A DNA stretch of 64,000 nt from Brevundimonas sp. M20 (GTDB taxonomy: Bacteria; Pseudomonadota; Alphaproteobacteria; Caulobacterales; Caulobacteraceae), in the NCBI RefSeq assembly GCF_006547065.1, contig NZ_CP041243.1, positions 3,251,349-3,315,348 of the forward strand. Direction: 5' to 3'. How positions within the stretch are numbered: the first letter of the stretch is position 1; each line of letters begins with the position of its first letter. The notes below the pieces were generated by a model. That model was not told where the DNA came from. It saw only the letters and a list, made by a program, of their open reading frames with translations, and did no database searches. A program made the translations under genes and the position numbers. Shown piece by piece: positions 25,491-34,894 of the stretch.

Positions 25491-26657
25491 ATGAGCATTC
25501 CCTTCATCGACCTTCAGGCCCAGCGCCTGCGTCTGGCCGGCAAGATCGAGGCCGCCGTTCAGGAGGCTGTCGTCGGCGGCGCCTGGGTCATGGGCCCGCA
25601 GGTCCGCCAGTTCGAGGCTGATCTGGCCGCCTTTGGTCAGGCGAAGCACGCGCTGGGCTGCGCCAACGGCACGGACGCCCTGGTCCTGCCGCTGATGGCC
25701 TGGGGCGTGGGCGCCGGTGACGCTGTCTTCTGCCCCAGCTTCACCTTCACGGCGACGGCCGAGATCGTGCCCTGGACCAATGCGGAGCCGGTCTTCGTGG
25801 ACGTCGACCCGGTCACCTACAACATCGACCCGGTGAAGCTGGAAGCCGCCATCGAGGGCATCAAGGCCGAGGGCCGCCTGACCCCGCGCGTGGTCATCGC
25901 TGTCGATCTGTTCGGCCAGCCCGCCGACTATCCGGCCATCAAGGCGATCTGCGACAGGCATGGCCTGAAGCTGATCTCGGATTCGGCCCAGGGCTTCGGC
26001 TGCACCGTCAACGGCGACCACCCGATCAAATGGGCCGATGTCACCACCACCAGCTTCTTCCCGGCCAAGCCGCTGGGTTGCTACGGCGACGGCGGCGCGG
26101 TGCTGACCAATGACGACGATCTGGCGCAGGAGATGGATTCCTACCGTGTCCACGGCAAGGTGGTCGCCAAGGACCTGACCGCCGGGGCCGACGCCTTCGA
26201 GCACGATCCGAAATACCTGGCCATGCGCATCGGCATGAACAGCCGCCTGGACACCATTCAGGCCGCGATCCTGATCGAGAAGCTGAAGGTCTTCGGCGAG
26301 GAGATCGAGTGGCGCAACCGCATCGCCGCCCGCTACAACGAAGGCCTGCGTCCCCACGTCGGCGCGGTGCCGGACGTGCCGGCCGGAAACGTCTCCAACT
26401 GGGCCCAGTACACGATCGAGCACGATGACCGCGACGGCCTGATCGCCCATCTGAAAGAACAGGGCGTGCCCACCGCCGTCTACTATCCGGTGCCGATGCA
26501 CATGCAGCCGGCCTACAGGCACTTCCCGCAGGGCGCGGGCGGTCTGCCGGTCACGGAGCGCCTGAAGGACCGGGTTCTCAGCCTGCCGATGCATTCGGAT
26601 CTGGACGAAGCGACCCAGGACCGCATCATCGCCGCCGTCGCATCGTTCAAGGGCTGA
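25491..26657 (+). CDS. DegT/DnrJ/EryC1 sugar aminotransferase (GnnB/WbpE-like)
   Basis: PLP-dependent sugar-nucleotide aminotransferase, 388 residues. Characteristic segments: IPFIDLQAQRLRL at the start, GCANGTDALVLPLMAWGVG, FTFTATAEIVPWTNAEPVFV, SDSAQGFG, and the PLP-Lys motif TSFFPAKPLGCYGDGGA (Lys193). The paired Gfo/Idh/MocA oxidoreductase begins 5 bp downstream. In GnnA/GnnB systems such a pair turns UDP-GlcNAc into UDP-GlcNAc3N, the precursor of 2,3-diamino-2,3-dideoxyglucose lipid A reported for Caulobacter and Brevundimonas. The WbpE-type reaction for O-antigen is the alternative. Fold and operon are clear; the exact substrate is inference. Confidence 0.85.
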   Translation: MSIPFIDLQAQRLRLAGKIEAAVQEAVVGGAWVMGPQVRQFEADLAAFGQAKHALGCANGTDALVLPLMAWGVGAGDAVFCPSFTFTATAEIVPWTNAEPVFVDVDPVTYNIDPVKLEAAIEGIKAEGRLTPRVVIAVDLFGQPADYPAIKAICDRHGLKLISDSAQGFGCTVNGDHPIKWADVTTTSFFPAKPLGCYGDGGAVLTNDDDLAQEMDSYRVHGKVVAKDLTAGADAFEHDPKYLAMRIGMNSRLDTIQAAILIEKLKVFGEEIEWRNRIAARYNEGLRPHVGAVPDVPAGNVSNWAQYTIEHDDRDGLIAHLKEQGVPTAVYYPVPMHMQPAYRHFPQGAGGLPVTERLKDRVLSLPMHSDLDEATQDRIIAAVASFKG

Positions 26658-26662
26658 TCCGC

Positions 26663-27598
26663 ATGACCGTCCAGACCACCCCGCTCAAGATCGGCGTCGC
26701 CGGAGTCGGCGTCATGGGCCGCAACCACGCCCGCGTCCTGTCGGACGTTCGTGACGTCACCGTCGCCGCCGTCTTCGATCCGGACGCCGCCACGGCCGAG
26801 GGCGTCGCGAGCCTGTACGGCGCGACCGCCTTCACCACGGCGGAGGACTTCGTCAACGCGGGTCTGGACGCCGCCGTCGTCGCCACCCCGAACCGCTACC
26901 ACGCCGACCTGTCGGTTGCCCTGCTCGAGAAGGGCGTCCACGTCCTGGTCGAGAAGCCCATCGCCGCCACCGTCGCCGACGCCCAGCGGATGATCGACGC
27001 CGCCAAAGCCAACGGCCGCGTGCTGATGGTCGGTCAGGTCGAGCGCTTCAACCCCGCCGTCGAGGCCGTGAAGCGCGCCATCCAGGGCGAGGACGTCATC
27101 TCCATCCAGATCACCCGCGTCGGCCCCTTCCCGCCGCGCATGGGCGAGGTGGGCGTGGTCATCGATCTGGCGGTGCACGACATCGACATCATCCGCCACC
27201 TGACCGACAGCGAGATCGTCGAGGTCCAGCCGCAACTGGCCCGCACCAAGGCCGAGCGCGAGGACACCGCCCTGCTCCAGTTCCGGCTGGAAAACGGGGT
27301 GATCGCCCACATCACCACCAACTGGGTCACGCCCTACAAGACCCGCACCCTGCAGGTCGCCACCAAGGGCAAGTTCGTGGTCGCCGACCTGATGACCCGT
27401 CAGGTCACCGAGTATTTCGGCCAGCAGCCGGACGGCAGCTACTCCACGCGCGGCGTGATGAGCTGGCCGAACGAGCCCCTGAAGAAGGAGCTGGAAGCCT
27501 TCGCCCACGCCATCCGCACCGGCGAGACCCCGGCGGTCACCGGCGAGGACGGGCTGCGCAACCTTGAGGTCGCGCTGCGCTGCCTGGGCGAGGGCTGA
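26663..27598 (+). CDS. Gfo/Idh/MocA sugar-nucleotide oxidoreductase (GnnA/WbpB-like)
   Basis: NAD(P)-dependent dehydrogenase of 311 residues. The Rossmann motif is KIGVAGVGVMGRNHARVL, followed by VVATPNRYHADLSVALLEKG and the catalytic-Lys motif HVLVEKPIAATVADAQ. The C-terminal domain contains VGQVERFNPAVEAVKRAI and DLAVHDIDIIRHL with the conserved Asp/His. It follows the aminotransferase by 5 bp, so the pair forms an operon: oxidation at C3, then transamination. The length matches GnnA-like enzymes better than longer WbpB-like ones, but that is weak evidence. Its stop abuts the converging MaoC gene (1-bp gap). Confidence 0.88.
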   Translation: MTVQTTPLKIGVAGVGVMGRNHARVLSDVRDVTVAAVFDPDAATAEGVASLYGATAFTTAEDFVNAGLDAAVVATPNRYHADLSVALLEKGVHVLVEKPIAATVADAQRMIDAAKANGRVLMVGQVERFNPAVEAVKRAIQGEDVISIQITRVGPFPPRMGEVGVVIDLAVHDIDIIRHLTDSEIVEVQPQLARTKAEREDTALLQFRLENGVIAHITTNWVTPYKTRTLQVATKGKFVVADLMTRQVTEYFGQQPDGSYSTRGVMSWPNEPLKKELEAFAHAIRTGETPAVTGEDGLRNLEVALRCLGEG

Positions 27599-27599
27599 T

Positions 27600-28058
27600 T
27601 TAAGCCCCGCCCACCATTTGCATCCCCAGCCATTCGGCGATCAGGGCGGGCTTTTCGCCGCCTTCGATCTCGACGGTCAGTTCGTGCTTGATCAGCCAGC
27701 GGCCGCCGCCCTTGTCCTCGGCGGACAGCAGCTTGAAGCGACCGCGGATTTTCGATCCGGCGGGCACGGGGGCGATAAAGCGCAGCTTGTCGAAGCCGTA
27801 GTTGACGCCCATCACCACCCCGTCCAGCGGCTTCACGCAGTCATAGGACATGGCCGAGGCGAGGCTGAGGGTCAGGAAGCCGTGCGCGATGGTCCCGCCG
27901 AAGGGTGTCTGCTTCGCCAGTTCGGGGTTCACATGGATGAACTGCCAGTCCTCGGTGGTGTCGGCGAAGGCGTCGATCTTCGCCTGATCGACCAGGAACC
28001 AGCGCGAGACCCCGATTTCGGTCCCGACGAGCGACTGCAATTCTGACGGCTTGGGCAT
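27600..28058 (-). CDS. MaoC family (R)-specific enoyl-CoA hydratase-like protein
   Basis: A 152-residue single hot-dog-fold protein. The hydratase signature DWQFIHVNPELAKQTPFGGT and IAHGFLTLSLAS contains the catalytic Asp/His pair. Family members hydrate trans-2-enoyl-CoA to (R)-3-hydroxyacyl-CoA for beta-oxidation branches or polyhydroxyalkanoate supply. ATG 28058 has a near-ideal GGAGGA six bases upstream, which excludes the GTG at 28082. No PHA or acyl-CoA genes are adjacent, so its pathway is unknown. It converges on the gnnA-like gene. Confidence 0.9.
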   Translation of the reverse strand: MPKPSELQSLVGTEIGVSRWFLVDQAKIDAFADTTEDWQFIHVNPELAKQTPFGGTIAHGFLTLSLASAMSYDCVKPLDGVVMGVNYGFDKLRFIAPVPAGSKIRGRFKLLSAEDKGGGRWLIKHELTVEIEGGEKPALIAEWLGMQMVGGA

Positions 28059-28147
28059 GGTTTCCTCCGGTTTTGAGGCCACGCTAGCGGGGTCGGTCCA
28101 TTATCGAAACCCCTGTCTTCACCCGACCCGACACATCATGAAAATGC

Positions 28148-28170
28148 GCACTCAAAAATTTTTTGAGTGC
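28148..28170. promoter_or_regulatory. A/T-core palindrome upstream of MaoC gene
   Basis: GCACTCAAAAA and TTTTGAGTGC form a near-perfect 23-bp dyad, followed at once by a second GTGCAC-aaag-GTGCAC direct repeat of the arm ends. It lies 90-112 bp upstream of the MaoC ATG. It could be a repressor operator or an intrinsic terminator, because one arm ends in a T-run. Its AT-richness stands out from the surrounding DNA. Confidence 0.45.
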
Positions 28171-28311
28171 ACAAAGGTGCACTTTTTCCCGCGAGACGGA
28201 GGATGGGCGCAGGGCTCTACCTGAGGGGTTTGGTTGTCAAAGACCCGGGATCGACACGTTAGCAGGTCGGTGCGTCAAAATTGGTCGCAGGGGTCAGTGG
28301 AAGGGCCGCCT

Positions 28312-28515
28312 GTCATCCCGGCCGAAGCGAAGCGGAGAGCCGGGACCGCTTGGTCCTTTAAAAATTCAACGCCCCGGACAGCCCGCAGGGCTGAGCGGGC
28401 GACGGACAGAGCCAGGTTCAACCCTGCTCCCGGATAACCGCTTCGCAGTTTCCGGGAGGATGGAGGAAAGAGCGCCAGCGTCCCGGATAGCGCCTGCGGC
28501 GCTTCCGGGATGACA
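28312..28515. repeat. Three TCCCGG...CCGGGA palindromic repeat modules
   Basis: Modules at 28312-28347, 28427-28458 and 28480-28515 each pair TCCCGG with CCGGGA/C across a purine-rich AAGCG or CGCTTCG-type centre. The third is the most complete: CCCGGATAGCGCC then GCGCTTCCGGGATGAC. The pattern resembles the REP-like elements ending in GGGATGAC that are widespread in alphaproteobacterial intergenic DNA. Confidence 0.65.
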
Positions 28516-28613
28516 AGGGGTAGATGAGCAGGAGCCTCCCGGGCTGGTCCTGAAATGGCCTGCCCGCACCCCTCCCAACCCTCCCCGTCGAGGGGAGGGC
28601 TATCAGAGTGTAG

Positions 28614-29603
28614 TCATTTCCCCTCGAACCGGCCCTCGATGATCTCGCTGAACAGGGACGGGTCTACGTTGCCGCCGGACAGGACCACCGCCGTCGTCCG
28701 GTCCTTCGCCTCAACCTTGCCGGCCAGCAAGGCGGCCAGCGACACCGCGCCGCCGGGTTCGACCACCAGCTTCAGCACCCGGAAGGCGTAGCGCACGGCG
28801 TCGGCCACCTCGGCGTCCGACACGGTCTCGACGTGCGACAGGCGGCGGTTGATCGGGAAGGTCAGCTCGCCCGGACGGTCGGTCATCAGGGCGTCGCAGA
28901 TGGTGCCGTGGGCCGGGGCGTGGGTCAGACGTTCGCCCGCTGCCATCGACAGCTGGGTGTCGTTGTAGTCGCGCGGTTCGATGCCGATGACCGGAACGTC
29001 CGGCAGCAGCGCGCCCATCGACAGATTGATGCCGGCGATCAGACCGCCGCCCGAGGCGCCGCACAGCAGCTGGTCGATCTTCGCCCCGACCACCTCGGCC
29101 TGTTCCACGATCTCCAGCCCGGTCGTGCCCTGACCTTCGATGACGAAGGGATCGTCGAAGGGCCGGACCAGAACGCTGCCGCGCGTGCGGGCGATCTCCT
29201 CGCCGATGTCCTCGCGGCTTTCGGTGTAGCGGTCGTACAGGCGCACCTCGCCGCCGAAGCCGATCACGCCCTCGACCTTCACCTTCGGACTGTCGGCGGG
29301 CATGACGATGATGGCGCTGGTCCCCATCATTTTCGCCGCGCAAGCCACCGCCTGGGCGTGGTTGCCGGACGAATAGGCGACGACGCCCCGCGTCAGTTCA
29401 TCGGCCGTCAGACGGCTGATCCGATTATAGGCCCCACGGAATTTGAACGCCCCCGCCTGCTGCAGGTTCTCGGCCTTGAGCAGGACCCGTCCGCCCAGAT
29501 GCGCGTTCAGCGCCGGGCTTTCGATCAGGGGGGTGCGAACCGCATGGCCGAGAAGCTGGCGGGCGGCGTCGCGGACGCCTTCAAAAGAGGCTGTGTGGGT
29601 CAT
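28614..29603 (-). CDS. Threonine/serine dehydratase-like PLP enzyme
   Basis: A fold-type II PLP enzyme of 329 residues. PLP-Lys54 lies in AFKFRGAYN, with SSGNHAQAVACAAKM, the phosphate-binding GASGGGLIAG, and the C-terminal VLSGGNVDPSLF. The layout is that of catabolic threonine dehydratase (short form without ACT domain) or serine racemase-like proteins. The usual product is 2-oxobutyrate from threonine or pyruvate from serine. Absence of the regulatory ACT domain argues against biosynthetic IlvA. It is divergent from glpK, with a hairpin repeat in between. Substrate preference cannot be decided from the sequence. Confidence 0.9.
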   Translation of the reverse strand: MTHTASFEGVRDAARQLLGHAVRTPLIESPALNAHLGGRVLLKAENLQQAGAFKFRGAYNRISRLTADELTRGVVAYSSGNHAQAVACAAKMMGTSAIIVMPADSPKVKVEGVIGFGGEVRLYDRYTESREDIGEEIARTRGSVLVRPFDDPFVIEGQGTTGLEIVEQAEVVGAKIDQLLCGASGGGLIAGINLSMGALLPDVPVIGIEPRDYNDTQLSMAAGERLTHAPAHGTICDALMTDRPGELTFPINRRLSHVETVSDAEVADAVRYAFRVLKLVVEPGGAVSLAALLAGKVEAKDRTTAVVLSGGNVDPSLFSEIIEGRFEGK

Positions 29604-29624
29604 GGGCTCTCAAGCGGCGCGAAA

Positions 29625-29694
29625 GTGAGGAGTGTTGGTGAGCGGAGAAGTGAGCAAGGGCGGCGCTCACGCCTCGCTCACTAGCACTCTTCAC
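29625..29694. repeat. GTGAGNNG-word inverted repeat (copy 2)
   Basis: Left arm 29625-29644 (GTGAGGAGTGTTGGTGAGCG) pairs with right arm 29675-29694 at 17 of 20 positions. A nested GTGAGC/GCTCAC stem lies inside. The arms consist of repeated GTGA-type words with about 7-bp spacing, like the elements at 19282-19373 and 32311-32399. Unlike those, it sits between divergent genes. Confidence 0.55.
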
Positions 29695-29724
29695 CCCGCC
29701 GGTTCACCGGCCTAACAATCACAC

Positions 29725-31214
<1,490 letters not shown>

Positions 31215-31218
<4 letters not shown>

Positions 31219-32306
31219 CCCAGACGCCCCCTGAAGACGCGCCAACAGACGCCCAGTCGACCTTCTCCGGCACCCGCGAGGTCGATCCCCGATACGCCCT
31301 TGATGAGGCGTCGCTCGGCGTCTGGCTGACGGCGAACGTCGAGGGCTACGCCGGTCCGCTGACCGTGCGCCAGTTCAAGGGCGGCCAGTCCAATCCGACC
31401 TATGAGCTGTCCACGCCCGGCAGGACCTATGTGCTGCGTCGCAAGCCGCCGGGAACCCTGCTGCCCAGCGCCCATGCGGTGGACCGGGAGTTCACCGTCA
31501 TCTCGGCCCTGCACGCGCAGGGCTATCCGGTGGCGAAGCCTTGGGCCCTGTGCACCGACGACGGCGTCATCGGCTCGATGTTCTATGTGATGGACAAGGT
31601 CGAGGGCCGGGTCCTGTGGGACCTGAAACTGCCGGGGATGGCGCCTGCCGAGCGCCGCGCCGTCTATAACGCGCAGGTCGATACGCTGGCGGCCCTGCAC
31701 CGGTTCGACCCCGCCGCCATCGGGCTGGGCGACTACGGCAAGCCGGGCAACTATTTCGAGCGGCAGGTCGGGCGCTGGACCAAACAGTATCGGGCGTCCG
31801 AGATCGACCCGATCCCGGCGATGGATCGGCTGATCGACTTCCTGCCCGCCACCCTGCCGCCCGAGGGGCCGACCCGGATCGTCCATGGCGACTTCCGCCT
31901 CGACAACATGATCCTTGCGCCGGATCAGGCGCAGGTGCGCGCGGTTCTGGACTGGGAGCTGTCCACGCTCGGCGATCCGCTGGCCGACTTCTCCTATCTG
32001 CTGATCGCCTGGGCCATTCCGGGCTCGTTGCGCAACGGCCTCGCCGGCGCCGATCTGAAGGCGCTGGGCATTCCGTCGGTAGAGGAGGTGGTCGCCCGCT
32101 ATTCGGAGAAGACCGGCGCCCCCGCGCCGTCGAACCTCGACTGGCTGTTCGCTTACAACCTGTTCCGGCTGGCGGCCATTTGTCAGGGCATCGCCGGGCG
32201 GGTCCGCGACGGCACGGCGGCCTCGCCGCAGGCGAAGTCCATGGCCGCACAGGTTCCGGCGCTGGCCGAAGGGGCGTGGAGCTTCGCGAAGAAGGCGGGG
32301 GCCTGA
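31215..32306 (+). CDS. Phosphotransferase family protein (APH/ACAD10-11 N-domain-like)
   Basis: A 363-residue protein kinase-like-fold enzyme. N-lobe: TVRQFKGGQSNPTYEL and YVLRRKPPGTLLPSAHAV. Catalytic loop: RIVHGDFRLDNMI. Metal motif: VLDWELSTLGDPLADFSYL. This combination characterises the aminoglycoside-phosphotransferase-like branch related to the N-terminal domains of mammalian ACAD10/ACAD11, which phosphorylate 4-hydroxyacyl-CoAs during hydroxy-acid catabolism. It is probably not an antibiotic-resistance enzyme. It starts inside the glpK stop (ATGA), so it is translationally coupled, but the metabolic link to glycerol is unclear. Confidence 0.85.
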
Positions 32307-32310
32307 AGAG

Positions 32311-32399
32311 AGGAATTAGGGCGTAAGAATTAGGAGTTAGGGAGGCGCAAAACGGATCGCGCCCGCCCCCTAACTCCTAATTCCTACGCCCTAATTCCT
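32311..32399. repeat. Heptad-word inverted repeat (copy 3)
   Basis: Arms 32311-32342 and 32368-32399 are 32 bp each and pair with a single mismatch around a 25-bp loop. Each arm is an exact 7-bp-periodic series, read GGAATTA-GGGCGTA-(A/G)GAATTA-GGAGTTA-GGG (groups separated by hyphens). The right arm runs into the stop codon of the CHAT gene. It lies between converging genes and could terminate both. It is strikingly AT-rich in the local context. Confidence 0.75.
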
Positions 32400-34125
32400 A
32401 TCCGGGCTCTCCGACCAGCGTAAACGCCGCCCAATAGGCAGGATGGGCCCAGCGGCGTTCGGCGCGGACGGCGCGTTGGCCCGCCTGAAGCGCGCGGGCG
32501 CGAACGCCCGGATCGCTGACCGCGTGGCCGTCCAGATCGGCGAAGGTGGCGGTGATCAGGGTGGTGGTGGCGGCGTCCGACACCTCCCAGTGAGACACCA
32601 GCACCGACCGCGCGCCCGCATAGAAGAAGGCCCGCGCCAGTCCGGACAGCCCCTCCCCGCCCGGCCGCCCGTCAGACGCCGCGGTGTTGCAGGCCGACAG
32701 GACCACGAATTCGGCATTCAGGCGCAGCTGGGCTGCTTCGGAGGCGCTCAGATAGCCGTCGTCGGCCTCCGTCGCCTGATCCGGCGGGGTCATGACCAGC
32801 CCCGGCTCGGCCGCGGCTGATCCGGCCATCAGGCCATGGGTCGAGAAGACCACGAACCGGGCGCGCGACAGGGCCTCGGCGTCGGCGGTCCGCACCGCCC
32901 GCTCCGTGGCCTCCGAGCCGATCCGCACCACCGAGTCCGGATAGCGGGCCTTCAGCGTCTCCAGCTCCAGCCGCGATCCGCGCAGATAGGGCAGGGCCTT
33001 CAGCTTGCTGACATCGGCCAGCTGGCCGTTCATGACCGAGTCCGCCGCCGCCGCGCCGCGCGTCGGGTCGGACGGGGCTCCCGCCAGCAGGGGCGCGCCG
33101 AACGCCGCCAGCCGGAGCGGCTCGACCCTCGGCTCATTGCGCGAGGCGGGGGCCAGACCGGGCGGGCAGCCCGCGCTGCGCATCGCCGGAGAGGCGACCA
33201 GATAGCAGCGCAGCGACCGCAGGCTGGACACCGCCGGCAACCCGGCCATGGCGTAGCGATCCGCCAGCCAGGGCGTGGCGGCCAGCGCCTCCGGGTCCGC
33301 ATCGGCCCCTTGCGGCGGCGCGGTCACCAGCACCGAAAGCGGCAGGGTGGACAGGGCCCCGGTCGTGACGGTGATCAGGGTGCTCTTGTCCTTGAAGGTC
33401 TCCTCGACCGGCAGGATCAGCTCGGAATAGAGCCGCCAGCTCTCGGCCCGGTCGAAAGCAACCGGCTGACGGCCCGCGAACAGGGTCGGGTCCACGTCAT
33501 CGCCGCGCGGCGCGGCGGTGGCGCTCAGCGACAGACGCAACTTGTCCACCGTGACCTTCAGCCGGGCCTCATCCATCGCCTCGGAGCGGGTCCAGGCGGC
33601 GCGCTCGCGCGTGACGGCCCAGACATAGGTCGCCTCCGGATTGACCAGGATGAGCAGCAGCCCCTCGTCGGGGCGCAGCAGTTGCCGGGTCTCGGCGATG
33701 GACAGGGCGCGGGGGCTGGTCAGATCTGAATAGGCCGGGAAGCGGGTCTCGATCTCGCCGTCCAGCGCCGCCAGACGGGCGGTCGCGGCCTCCCAGTCGG
33801 ACTGGGCGCGGGTCCGGGCCGCCAGATCGGCGGGATCGGACGAGGCGTAGTGCCGCTCCAGCTCCCGCTCCAGACGGTCGCGGCGGACGATCAGCGCCTC
33901 ACGCTCCTCGGCCAGACGACCGAGCGCGTCATCGCCCTGGGCGAAGCGGGCGGACACCCGGGCCAGGGCGTCGGCGGCGTCGGAGGCGATGGCCCATTGG
34001 GCCGCCTCGAAGGCTTCGGCGCGCAGGCTTTCGGGCGTGTCCGGACGGGCGGGCGCTCCACCGGCGGCCATCAGCAGGCCGGCCGCCGCCAGACCCGCCG
34101 CGCAGAGCCGCCCGAAGCGCCGCAT
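32398..34125 (-). CDS. Secreted CHAT-domain (caspase-like) protease
   Basis: A 575-residue protein with an N-terminal signal or anchor segment (MRRFGRLCAAGLAAAGLLMA), so it acts outside the cytoplasm. Residues about 60-150 form a charged coiled-coil (EEREALIVRRDRLERELERH), with no intact TPR array. The C-terminal half is a CHAT domain with catalytic dyad His430 (FVVFSTHGLMAG) and Cys479 (FVVLSACNTAAS), plus GEGLSGLARAFFYAGARSVL and SHWEVSDAAT. CHAT proteases relate to separase and caspases; the TPR-CHAT of the Craspase system is one example. This one is exported and coupled (TGATG overlap) to the gene before it. Its substrate is unknown. Confidence 0.88.
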   Translation of the reverse strand: MRRFGRLCAAGLAAAGLLMAAGGAPARPDTPESLRAEAFEAAQWAIASDAADALARVSARFAQGDDALGRLAEEREALIVRRDRLERELERHYASSDPADLAARTRAQSDWEAATARLAALDGEIETRFPAYSDLTSPRALSIAETRQLLRPDEGLLLILVNPEATYVWAVTRERAAWTRSEAMDEARLKVTVDKLRLSLSATAAPRGDDVDPTLFAGRQPVAFDRAESWRLYSELILPVEETFKDKSTLITVTTGALSTLPLSVLVTAPPQGADADPEALAATPWLADRYAMAGLPAVSSLRSLRCYLVASPAMRSAGCPPGLAPASRNEPRVEPLRLAAFGAPLLAGAPSDPTRGAAAADSVMNGQLADVSKLKALPYLRGSRLELETLKARYPDSVVRIGSEATERAVRTADAEALSRARFVVFSTHGLMAGSAAAEPGLVMTPPDQATEADDGYLSASEAAQLRLNAEFVVLSACNTAASDGRPGGEGLSGLARAFFYAGARSVLVSHWEVSDAATTTLITATFADLDGHAVSDPGVRARALQAGQRAVRAERRWAHPAYWAAFTLVGEPG

Positions 34126-34781
34126 CAGTTGCTGAGCACCTGAATACTGGTGCGGACATCCCCCCGGTTGGTCAGGGCGACCCGCATCTTGCCCCCGGCG
34201 CGCGAGGACACGGTGCAGACCGGATAGTGGTCGCCGAAACCGTCACGGCACATCGTCGCGCCACGCTGGTCCTGGACAGTCAGGTCGATGTCCGTGTCGC
34301 CGTCGCCGATGGCCGCCACCCGCAGCACCTCTCCGGCGCGGGCGTCGACGTCGAAGGTCCAGCTCTCGCGGGCTCTCAGTTGCTTGACGGTGAACACCGG
34401 CCCCGCGCCGAACGGTGAGGAGCGGACGCCGCGCGTCATTGGCTCGCGCAGACGGTCGATGGCGTCGATGATCGGCTGGTTGCCCGCCGACAGGGCCGCC
34501 GCCTCGTCCAGCAGGCGGGCCGGGGTGAGGATCGGTTCTGGCCCCTCGCCCTGCCGGACCGGCACCTCGGACAGCAGTCGAGCCGCCATGATCAGGGCGC
34601 CGGCGTCCCCACGCTCGCGCCCCCATGCCGCCAGTTCGGCGGCGGTCACGGCCTGGGCCACGCCGCGCGCTTCAGGCGTAATGACCGTCTCGGGATCGGT
34701 GGTGAAGGCCGACACGCTTCCGGCCGCGGCCAGAACCGCTGCGAGGGCCAGACCCTTCATCACAGGCTTTAAACCGATCAT
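34125..34781 (-). CDS. Exported protein with PPC-like C-terminal domain, CHAT partner
   Basis: A 218-residue protein with a signal peptide (MKGLALAAVLAAAGSVSAF, from an internal Met at codon 8; the true start may be 34781 or 34760). The middle (about 40-130) is helical and not recognised. The last ~85 residues (ARESWTFDVDARAGEVLRVA, GDTDIDLTVQD, VCTVSSRAGGKMRVALTNRG) have the beta-sandwich pattern of bacterial pre-peptidase C-terminal (PPC) domains, which usually accompany secreted proteases. Two cysteines (MCRDGF, YPVCTV) could form a disulfide. Its stop overlaps the CHAT ATG (TGATG), so the two products are made together and may form a complex. Confidence 0.75.
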   Translation of the reverse strand: MIGLKPVMKGLALAAVLAAAGSVSAFTTDPETVITPEARGVAQAVTAAELAAWGRERGDAGALIMAARLLSEVPVRQGEGPEPILTPARLLDEAAALSAGNQPIIDAIDRLREPMTRGVRSSPFGAGPVFTVKQLRARESWTFDVDARAGEVLRVAAIGDGDTDIDLTVQDQRGATMCRDGFGDHYPVCTVSSRAGGKMRVALTNRGDVRTSIQVLSN

Positions 34782-34894
34782 GCGCGCATCCCCGGGCGAT
34801 GACGCCCCGACGTCCGGGGCCGATCATGCACTGTGAAAGACCTCTGGAGAACAGGGATACTGATCAAAGCTGACAGCGCCGCAATCGGACGGGA

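Larger units (their letters stand above)
28083..28613. other. 531-bp gene-free region rich in palindromes
   Basis: Lies between the MaoC start (minus) and the threonine dehydratase stop (minus). No convincing coding frame is seen; short frames on both strands lack ribosome-binding sites and family features. Contents: an A/T-rich palindrome at 28148-28170, three TCCCGG/CCGGGA palindromic modules (28312-28347, 28427-28458, 28480-28515), and a CCCTCCCC/GGGGAGGG hairpin at 28579-28599. The stretch looks like a sink for short repeats. The promoter of the MaoC gene must also lie at its left end. Confidence 0.7.
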
